The translations under genes and the position numbers were made by a program. The notes beneath the pieces were generated by a model. It did no database searches, was not told the DNA's origin, and saw only the letters and a list, made by a program, of their open reading frames with translations. From Bacteroidota bacterium (GTDB taxonomy: Bacteria > Bacteroidota > Bacteroidia > Bacteroidales > UBA1556), in the NCBI GenBank assembly GCA_003648395.1, contig QMPB01000345.1, forward strand, positions 1-5,650: a DNA stretch of 5,650 bases, in the 5' to 3' direction. Positions 1 to 5,650 of this stretch are shown here, in pieces; position 1 is the first letter of the stretch, and each line of letters opens with the position of its first letter.

Positions 1-29
1 TACCGCCAAAACCTCTAGAATTAGTATTC

Positions 30-57
30 ATAACCATGGGGCTCCGCCCATGGTTAT
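30..57. repeat. Perfect 11-bp inverted repeat (hairpin), REP-like
   Basis: The arms ATAACCATGGG (30-40) and CCCATGGTTAT (47-57) are exact reverse complements around a 6-base loop (GCTCCG). Each arm also contains the self-palindrome CCATGG. The element is much more GC-rich than the DNA around it. No T-run follows on either strand, so a simple intrinsic terminator is not favoured. A second hairpin lies eight bases away, and the pair resembles the interspersed REP-type or IS200/IS605-end hairpins seen in Bacteroidota genomes. The structure is seen directly; the element class is inference. Confidence 0.75.
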
Positions 58-64
58 TCGTATT

Positions 65-81
65 TGACCCTTTCAGGGTCA
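65..81. repeat. Perfect 7-bp inverted repeat (second hairpin)
   Basis: TGACCCT (65-71) and AGGGTCA (75-81) pair exactly around a TTC loop; a T-G wobble at 64/82 could add one pair. It sits eight bases from the larger hairpin at 30-57 and about 70 bases beyond the stop codon of the Schlafen-domain gene. It could block 3' exonuclease decay or help end transcription of that gene, but no U-tract follows. Short stems on a theme of GACCC/GGGTC with a tiny loop are, from memory, common in Bacteroidota repeat elements; this was not checked by a search. Confidence 0.65.
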
Positions 82-153
82 GTGATATACGTAGTACTCT
101 ATAATTGTAATAATAAAGGCAATCTACACTGATTAGATACAATATTATTATTT

Positions 154-1719
154 TTAATTATTAAATCTAGAGTTTATGTATTCATTTATTTCTGATATCG
201 TTTTTATTTCTTGAGATGAGTTGCCACTTCTAACATAAAACTTCTCAATAAGCTGCCCATTTTTATTTTTTGTTTTAAGAAAGATGGCTTCATCAGCAGC
301 AAATACTTTTATGCTACAAACAATTTTTCCTCTTTCAGCTTCTTCAAAATTCATTCTAATATTTTTACTCACATAGCGAACTCCCATAAGAGTATGTAGG
401 ATATTTCTTAAATGAATCTCGAAAAAGTCAGCATTAGGTTTCTTTAATGTTTTAAAATCATTTTCTAGACCTAGAATGTTTTTATCATCATCGACTCCAA
501 TAAGAAGAATTCCTCCATCAGTGTTGCCAAAAGCACAAATTGTTTTAATAATAACTTGTTCTAAATCAGGATTTACTTTTTCCTGTCTATAATCCCATCT
601 CAATGATGATTTAAACTCTAAATATCTATTTTCATCTTCACTACTTAAAATTTCAACCACAGATTGGAATTTATACCTTTTTCTATTATAAAACACCTCT
701 CTTTTAATAAAGAATACTCCGCCTCCGCTAATAATCAATAATATAGAAATAATATAAATATATTTTGAGCTTGCCTTAGAGTTAATTTTTACTTGTATAT
801 CTTTTTGAGGAATACTTAATAGATAATACTTAATGCCTGTTAATGCATCAAAACGCATAAATGAATTCCAATAAACTTCTCCTTTATTGCTAAAACTAAA
901 AATACCTGAGTCAAGTTCATTAAATTTATTGAAATGTTGAAGCTTTATTATTGTTGTGCTATCTTTTATAGTTTTGTCATTTGCAATTTCTTTAAATATC
1001 TCAGTAATACCAGTACCTAGGTCTAGTCTTTTATTGTCAGTTGTTTCTATCAATAAATTTACTTTCTCATATTTAGAATAAGTAGAGAAGTGTCTTAACA
1101 AGCTTAATCTAGAGAATCTTAGCAAAATAATATTGGCATTTTTATTTGATTTATAATAATAGCCAGCATAAAATAGTTCGTTATCAGTTTTATAATCACT
1201 AGTAATATCTTTACTTATATCAAAAAACCATTGTATTTCATTTGGGTGATTAATGAGACTATTATACCATATTGTATTATTAATAGACTCGCTAAAACTT
1301 TCTTCCCATTCACTTATTATCTTTCCTTTATTTAATCTTTTCCAATGAACTATCTCAGTGTTTCTATTGGAATCAATCGCAATAACATAGGTTTTGTCCT
1401 CTCTTTTAATGGCAGCTTTGTGCTTTCCTTGAATATATGCAACTGAAATAAGATATGGATTTTTTTTAATAAAGTTTAAAAAATATTCTTCTGAGAATTT
1501 TGGATCTTTAATTTTATTTGTGTCAGAAAAAACAGTTTGAAGGTTAATTACATTAGATTTTGTTGTTTTAAGAAATTTAGCAAAATCAGATTTAAAACTA
1601 TTGGCTTCAGTAGTGAAAATGGTTTCAGGATATTGTATATTTTTATTTTTCAAAATAGAATAAAACAATATAATAATACCTAGCCCCAAAATAATAGAAC
1701 CTAAAATATATTTTCTCAT
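154..1719 (-). CDS. Two-pass membrane sensor-like protein with cytoplasmic Schlafen AlbA_2 domain
   Basis: This 521-residue protein has a transmembrane helix at about residues 4-23, a periplasmic region at 24-319, a second helix at about 320-338 and a cytoplasmic domain at about 350-521. The cytoplasmic part matches the AlbA_2/Schlafen family (PF04326 type). It has an E-x4-E-F-K motif (E363, E368, K370), then AFGNTDGGILLIGVDDD (396-412), G417, and YVRSGNSS (495-502) near the end. The periplasmic part has the layout of a double Cache sensor: a long N-terminal helix, aromatic-rich WYNSL (151-155) and YAGYYY (184-189) segments, and a closing YYLLSIP strand (298-304). That assignment rests on pattern only. 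AlbA_2 domains are annotated as nucleic-acid binding, and Schlafen relatives are RNases; the activity and ligand here are unknown. The start is the ATG at 1717-1719, just before the first membrane helix. The gene lies 85 bases after the OmpA-type gene, so it may be read through from it. A 7-of-8 match to the Bacteroidota -7 box TAnnTTTG lies at 1750-1757 (TATTTTCG), without a clear -33 box. Confidence 0.9.
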   Translation of the reverse strand: MRKYILGSIILGLGIIILFYSILKNKNIQYPETIFTTEANSFKSDFAKFLKTTKSNVINLQTVFSDTNKIKDPKFSEEYFLNFIKKNPYLISVAYIQGKHKAAIKREDKTYVIAIDSNRNTEIVHWKRLNKGKIISEWEESFSESINNTIWYNSLINHPNEIQWFFDISKDITSDYKTDNELFYAGYYYKSNKNANIILLRFSRLSLLRHFSTYSKYEKVNLLIETTDNKRLDLGTGITEIFKEIANDKTIKDSTTIIKLQHFNKFNELDSGIFSFSNKGEVYWNSFMRFDALTGIKYYLLSIPQKDIQVKINSKASSKYIYIISILLIISGGGVFFIKREVFYNRKRYKFQSVVEILSSEDENRYLEFKSSLRWDYRQEKVNPDLEQVIIKTICAFGNTDGGILLIGVDDDKNILGLENDFKTLKKPNADFFEIHLRNILHTLMGVRYVSKNIRMNFEEAERGKIVCSIKVFAADEAIFLKTKNKNGQLIEKFYVRSGNSSQEIKTISEINEYINSRFNN

Positions 1720-1804
1720 AAATGTATTATTTGCGATTTAATTTGAACACGAAAATACAGCTTCTTTTAATTCTTACTACTTAATTATTTCTTATTAAGA
1801 AAAA

Positions 1805-4123
1805 TTAAGGCTCTACTATACTAAATTCAATGGTGTATTTGTTAATGCTCTCTATTTCATTTGTCTGTACTATAATGTTATATGTATATTTCCCGAGCTT
1901 TAACTCTTTTGTTCTAATTAGAATATATATTTTACCTTTCTCCTTACTTTGAAATACTCTTTTTTCTAATTGTGTCTGTATGCAATTACACTCTGTTTTA
2001 ATATTTAATATTTTTAATTCTGCTTTGCCCATATTTGTAAAGTAAATAATAGCAGATTTATTCTCACCTTTTTTTATACTCCTTAGTTTTAGTTGTTTTT
2101 GAGTCCAACTTAATATTGGGTACTCTGTACTGTCTGCTTCCTCATTACCACTACTATACATTATTATTTGAATTTTTCTTTGTAATGCTGCTTGAGGACT
2201 ATAAATTGAATTTCTTTTGTCGTTTCTATTGTCACTAATGTACCCATTAGATTGACTATCTCCAAGAGGATCTTCGAAGATTGTTAAACTAGCATTAGTT
2301 TCTTCTTTTTCTTTTAGAAATGGAATAAAATAACCATTATTGTATTCCATTATATAGTTTTTAAGACTTGATATTCTTCTTTTAGATAAAGCTAAATTAT
2401 ACTCAGTAGAATTTAAAGGACTAGCATAACCCTTTATTTTTATTCTAACATTTTTTCCATTTTCAAGTTCTCTTTTTAATAAACTAGCAAATAACTCTAA
2501 GTTGCTAAATCCTTTATCAACATTATTCTCAAAAAAACTTTTTATATTATCTACTGCAATATTATATTCATCTCCAGATAATCCTTTTGAATATTGCTTT
2601 GAATAATTACTTTCTTCTTGAATATATGCTGCTAGTAAATCTTTATAATTAGATTTAGTTGTGGTTTTCATAGTTTTAGGGTCAGGCATATCATTGCCAA
2701 AATATAAACTTAGTGGAAGAAGTTTTTTTATTGCAACTACTGTTGTGTCTTTCTGAATACTATCTATTGATATGGGTAGGTCATTTATCGTAGTTTCATT
2801 ATCTATTCTGTTTGCCATATAAATATCGCTACAACAATTCTCCATTCCTCCATGAAAATATGATCCTTTTCTGTTTGAAGCAAAATAAACTAATTTACCA
2901 CCTCGCTTATGAGTGTAATAGTAATCATTGGCAGGTGAGTTTAAAGGAGTCCCAATATTATTAACTTTTGCCCAGCTGTTTAATGCTCCACTCGATTTAA
3001 AAATATCAAAACCTCCAAAGCCTTGGTGCATATCAGAACTAAAATAGAGTAACTGCTGTTCTTTATCATAAAAAGGAGTATACTCATTACCTACAGTATT
3101 AATAATACTCCCAAGATTGTTAACCCTTTCTATTTTTCCATGTTTTATTATTGCATACCAAATGTCGTATTTGCCAAATCCATTTGGTCTGTTTGAACTG
3201 AAATATAGAATATCGTATTCTGGTAATTCAACAAGATAGGAATGTGTGCTAGAATAATTATCAATATTTATTTTACTATCTAATTTCTTTGGTCTGCTCC
3301 ATTTTCCTTTTTTCTTCTTACTAAAATAGATTGCACAATTACCTATTGTTCCGTCATTATCGAGGCAGCGCGTAAAATATGCTTCATTCTTTTTACTATT
3401 AAAGCAGATATTTCCTGAAAAATATTTATCACTAGAAAATTGATTGTCAAAAAGTTTCTCTTTTTTCCATCCTTGTTGGGTTTGTCTTGAAACATATATG
3501 TCAGAATAGTAAGATTGGTTGAAAACGCTCTCTATACTATCCTCAAATAGAGATTGATATCTAGAAAAAACCAGTTCACGCGATGATATTAGAACAGGAT
3601 TGAATTCTGAGTAGTTTGAATTAATAGGGGGTGGTAGGTGCGTGATTACATATTCCGAGCTATCGAATTGATGAGCAAGCGAAAACTTGCATGCTTCAAT
3701 TTCTTGTTCAGTGGCAGATCTAAGTGGTTTAGACTTTCCATATTTTATATAATTCTCATATGCACTTATAGCATCATTATAATATCCCAATTGCCTTGCA
3801 GATTGACCTTCGTAATAGTAAGCTTTGGTATAATCAGTACTTTTACTTTTTGTGTTGAGTCTTTTGTAATAATTAAATGCAGCAGAATAATTTAATAGAT
3901 AGAGTTGACTTGTTGCGTAATAATATATAAACGCCTGATTTTCTGGTTCTATTTTATGTAGTTTGAAATAAAGCTCAGCTGCTTTGAAGTATTGTTTTTC
4001 AAATAAATATTGTTTTGCATTAGCTTCAATTTCTTTGGTGTTTTGAGAATAAGCAAATACAGTACTTATACTCATAATAATGAGAAATAGTATAGTCTTG
4101 TATTTGTTGGTAATTATCTTCAT
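1805..4123 (-). CDS. TPR / PD40 propeller / OmpA-type protein with C-terminal DUF1573-like domain (PorE-like)
   Basis: This 772-residue protein starts with a cleavable signal peptide (hydrophobic core about 10-24; no lipobox Cys). TPR-like helices span about 30-150, including a YFKAAELYFKL repeat. A PD40 propeller spans about 165-440, with recurring blades such as YFSSNRPNGFGKYDIW (307-322) and YFSSDMHQGFGGFDIF (360-375), and cysteines C429-C430 in the last blade. An OmpA-like domain follows (about 470-656), with GYASPL (565-570) and LSKRRISSLKNYI (579-591). The tail (about 678-768) looks like DUF1573: YFTNMGKAELKI, the Cys motif ECNCIQ (C712, C714), and IVQTNE. The order resembles Porphyromonas PorE, a T9SS protein bound to peptidoglycan, but I see no carboxypeptidase-regulatory domain between propeller and OmpA, and DUF1573 is extra. 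The OmpA Asp that binds diaminopimelate is Ser568 here, while the partner Arg (R583) remains. The ATG lies one base after the PorP/SprF stop, so translation is probably coupled. A periplasmic scaffold for the T9SS partner pair is inferred. Confidence 0.93.
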   Translation of the reverse strand: MKIITNKYKTILFLIIMSISTVFAYSQNTKEIEANAKQYLFEKQYFKAAELYFKLHKIEPENQAFIYYYATSQLYLLNYSAAFNYYKRLNTKSKSTDYTKAYYYEGQSARQLGYYNDAISAYENYIKYGKSKPLRSATEQEIEACKFSLAHQFDSSEYVITHLPPPINSNYSEFNPVLISSRELVFSRYQSLFEDSIESVFNQSYYSDIYVSRQTQQGWKKEKLFDNQFSSDKYFSGNICFNSKKNEAYFTRCLDNDGTIGNCAIYFSKKKKGKWSRPKKLDSKINIDNYSSTHSYLVELPEYDILYFSSNRPNGFGKYDIWYAIIKHGKIERVNNLGSIINTVGNEYTPFYDKEQQLLYFSSDMHQGFGGFDIFKSSGALNSWAKVNNIGTPLNSPANDYYYTHKRGGKLVYFASNRKGSYFHGGMENCCSDIYMANRIDNETTINDLPISIDSIQKDTTVVAIKKLLPLSLYFGNDMPDPKTMKTTTKSNYKDLLAAYIQEESNYSKQYSKGLSGDEYNIAVDNIKSFFENNVDKGFSNLELFASLLKRELENGKNVRIKIKGYASPLNSTEYNLALSKRRISSLKNYIMEYNNGYFIPFLKEKEETNASLTIFEDPLGDSQSNGYISDNRNDKRNSIYSPQAALQRKIQIIMYSSGNEEADSTEYPILSWTQKQLKLRSIKKGENKSAIIYFTNMGKAELKILNIKTECNCIQTQLEKRVFQSKEKGKIYILIRTKELKLGKYTYNIIVQTNEIESINKYTIEFSIVEP

Positions 4124-4124
4124 A

Positions 4125-5189
4125 TTAGAATATTGGGCAAGGGGTTGGGCTAATTTTTTTTGATTTTTTTGACTTGAATATTAGCCATTGAACACTTAGT
4201 TCTGTTCCGCCCATTGCATTACTAGCAATGGTTAATGATGATAAATTAAAATCGTAAGTAGCGGCAAATTTTATATTCTTATAATCCATGCCAAGATATA
4301 ATATCAAAGCGTCTCTATATCTTCCATATATGCCATATGTTAAAGCAAAATAATTTTTCTTGTTTTCATGAAATTTTGAGTAAAACTTAACTCCTAAAAG
4401 ATATTCTTGATATGGCCCTTGAATAGAATACATTATTGATGGGATTATATCAAAAGGTATGTCAGTATTGATTAATGCTTCAGAATAAAACTGTGATTTT
4501 ATATTTAAGCGAGTATCACTATTCATTAGAGTTTGTTGAGGTTTGTTGATGTGCCAAACAGAAATGCCAGTATTGAATTTTAATCTTTTGTTTGCTTGTA
4601 CAAACCAATGTGCTCCTGCTGATATATCAATAAAACTATATGAGCTTACACTAAAGTTTTCTGTATTTCCACTTAAAGGAGAGGACGATATGCCATTCCA
4701 ACTATCTTGAAAGTGTAATTGAGTATAATCAATAGATCTTTGAAAATAAGATGATTGAATACCAATTGAAATTATATTACTACCATTTCGTTTAAGAGCT
4801 TTTACAAATGAGGCTGAAAGCCCAATCTGAGTAGTGCCAAACTTTGAATCTCCTGCTTGATCTTTATTGAATATTACTCCTAAACCAAGGTAATTTCTTT
4901 GTTTCTTTCGCTTAATTATCTTCGCTTCAAAAGATGCAGATATGTTCTGATATGGAACGGTAACTGATGCCCACTGACTTCTACTATTTAATGTAAGGCG
5001 GTATGATGAACGACTATAGGCAGTGAGGGCAGGGTTGAGGTTTAGTGGTGAATTCATATACTGCGAAAAATGAATATCTTGACCATCAACATTATTGTAT
5101 GAGAAAAATATTGCACTGAAAATGGAGAATATTAATAGCCAAGAGTAACTATTATTTCTATGACAATATGTTGATTTATTAGCTATCAA
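4125..5189 (-). CDS. PorP/SprF family type IX secretion system membrane protein
   Basis: This 354-residue protein matches the PorP/SprF family in length and signature. A signal peptide (hydrophobic core 17-31, probable cleavage after G36) is followed by QDIHFSQYMNSPLNLNPAL (37-55), the hallmark start of the mature protein. Alternating beta-strand segments suit an outer-membrane barrel, and the protein ends in the family-like GGTELSVQW strand and CPIF. SprF of Flavobacterium helps secrete the adhesin SprB, and PorP belongs to the Porphyromonas T9SS machinery; paralogues beside type B cargo genes are thought to serve that cargo. The cargo gene ends seven bases upstream and the OmpA-type gene begins one base downstream. 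The start needs care: the codon at 5187-5189 is TTG, the next in-frame ATG (M45) falls inside the mature protein, and the frame is closed by a stop at 5202-5204, so TTG is the only standard start that keeps the signal peptide. Two A-runs in the coding strand (A7 at 4164-4170, A8 at 4154-4161) lie near the 3' end. Confidence 0.95.
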   Translation of the reverse strand: MIANKSTYCHRNNSYSWLLIFSIFSAIFFSYNNVDGQDIHFSQYMNSPLNLNPALTAYSRSSYRLTLNSRSQWASVTVPYQNISASFEAKIIKRKKQRNYLGLGVIFNKDQAGDSKFGTTQIGLSASFVKALKRNGSNIISIGIQSSYFQRSIDYTQLHFQDSWNGISSSPLSGNTENFSVSSYSFIDISAGAHWFVQANKRLKFNTGISVWHINKPQQTLMNSDTRLNIKSQFYSEALINTDIPFDIIPSIMYSIQGPYQEYLLGVKFYSKFHENKKNYFALTYGIYGRYRDALILYLGMDYKNIKFAATYDFNLSSLTIASNAMGGTELSVQWLIFKSKKSKKISPTPCPIF

Positions 5190-5196
5190 ATTACTA

Positions 5197-5650
5197 TTAT
5201 CTTATTAGTGTAATATTACCTTTTTTTATAAAATGGTCATTATTAAAGCATTCTAGTTCTAAATGGTATACATAGACTCCAGCATCAAGATTCTTGTTGT
5301 TAAAAACTCCATCCCAACCTTGATTTATGTCTGTTGTTTCAAAAACTAATTCTCCCCATCTATCATATATTCTAAAATTAATATCGTAACCAACACTTGA
5401 ATTTACATAAAGAATATCATTTTTACCATCATTATTTGGAGTGAAAGCATTAGGAACATAAATATATGGTTCTTCGCATATTACATCTAGTACATATATG
5501 GTAACTTTATTTTGGAATGAACACCCATATTGATCTACAGCGTCAATTATGTAAGTTGTAGTTGTATTTGGTGTTGCAGTAGGACTAGCACTGTTTGGGT
5601 CTGATAAGCCTATTACAGGGTGCCATGAATAATTATATCCATTTCCTAAA
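5197..5650 (-). CDS. Secreted protein with T9SS type B sorting domain (C-terminal part; 5' end outside window)
   Basis: Translating the minus strand from the right edge gives an open frame of 150 residues ending at the TAA at 5197-5199. Residues 1-53 of the fragment look like the end of a PKD/Ig-like module: YSWHPVIGLSD, then ASPTATPNTTTTYIIDAVD and YGC. Residues 62-150 are a textbook gliding-motility-associated C-terminal (CHU_C, TIGR04131 type) domain: YIYVPNAFTPNNDGKNDILY (62-81), then IYDRWGELVFET (94-105), GWDGVF (111-116), DAGVYVYHLEL (122-132) and a final KKGNITLIR. Such type B signals direct export through the T9SS and attachment at, or release from, the cell surface. The full protein is probably a large repetitive adhesin or surface enzyme, but its N-terminal function cannot be seen. 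It is the first visible gene of the operon with the PorP/SprF-family and OmpA-type genes. Confidence 0.95.
   Translation of the reverse strand, partial: LGNGYNYSWHPVIGLSDPNSASPTATPNTTTTYIIDAVDQYGCSFQNKVTIYVLDVICEEPYIYVPNAFTPNNDGKNDILYVNSSVGYDINFRIYDRWGELVFETTDINQGWDGVFNNKNLDAGVYVYHLELECFNNDHFIKKGNITLIR

Noticed and set aside
1..31. Minus-strand open frame starting at the ATG at 29-31 and running off the left edge (MNTNSRGFGG)
   Set aside because: Only ten codons are visible, and the ATG abuts the large hairpin. It is more likely repeat sequence than a gene start; not enough evidence for a CDS.
121..138. Short inverted repeat ATCTA / TAGAT just downstream of the Schlafen-domain gene
   Set aside because: Five A/T-rich pairs around a 7-base loop form too weak a stem to support a terminator.
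1750..1757. Possible Bacteroidota -7 promoter box (TATTTTCG on the minus strand) for the Schlafen-domain gene
   Set aside because: It matches TAnnTTTG at all but one position and is well placed about 30 bases before the ATG, but no TTG-type -33 box is found at the right distance. Too weak to call as a feature.
1780..1799. Inverted repeat CTTAAT / ATTAAG between the OmpA-type and Schlafen-domain genes, considered as a terminator
   Set aside because: The stem is only six A/T-rich pairs with an 8-base loop and no following T-run in the direction of transcription. It is expected by chance in such AT-rich DNA.
3638..3895. 85-codon open frame on the plus strand
   Set aside because: It lies wholly inside the OmpA-type gene on the opposite strand, overlapping the well-defined TPR region. 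The translation shows no recognisable domain, and this is the usual shadow of an AT-rich gene.
1..5650. CRISPR arrays, tRNA or rRNA genes, riboswitches, phage or toxin-antitoxin genes
   Set aside because: No regularly spaced direct repeats, no tRNA-like or rRNA-like segments, and no coding frames of these classes were seen on either strand; nearly all of the window is filled by the four minus-strand genes.

Overview
This AT-rich window reads as a chromosomal segment of a Bacteroidota bacterium with a type IX secretion system (T9SS), possibly a gliding or flavobacteria/cytophaga-like lineage. The evidence is the gene content: a T9SS type B (gliding-motility-associated, CHU_C-type) sorting domain, a PorP/SprF-family outer-membrane protein, and a TPR / PD40 propeller / OmpA protein, in that order on one strand. 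Family or genus cannot be resolved from the sequence.

All genes are on the minus strand, so transcription runs from right to left. At the right edge (5197-5650) is the C-terminal 150 residues of a large secreted protein whose 5' part lies outside the window. It ends in an Ig/PKD-like module followed by a type B sorting signal. Seven bases later the PorP/SprF-family gene starts (4125-5189, apparently from a TTG). One base after its stop codon comes a 772-residue protein (1805-4123) with a signal peptide, TPRs, a PD40 beta-propeller, an OmpA-type domain and an unusual extra C-terminal DUF1573-like domain. The spacing says these three are one operon. The likely logic is a surface protein exported by the T9SS, a PorP/SprF partner that helps secrete or hold it at the outer membrane, and a periplasmic PorE-like protein linking the complex towards the cell wall.

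After an 85-base gap is a fourth same-strand gene (154-1719). It is a two-pass membrane protein with a large periplasmic domain resembling a double Cache sensor and a cytoplasmic Schlafen-type AlbA_2 domain. It may be co-transcribed or have its own promoter; nothing directly ties its function to the T9SS genes.

The left end (1-153) has no supportable gene. It holds two strong, comparatively GC-rich hairpins (30-57 and 65-81) that look like an interspersed REP-type or IS200/IS605-like element. The rest of that stretch (82-153) is AT-rich with no clear signal.

The most unusual items are the sensor-Schlafen fusion, the DUF1573 tail on the OmpA protein with loss of the canonical peptidoglycan-binding Asp, and the paired hairpins. 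The secretion cassette itself is a recognisable Bacteroidota arrangement, not a new system.
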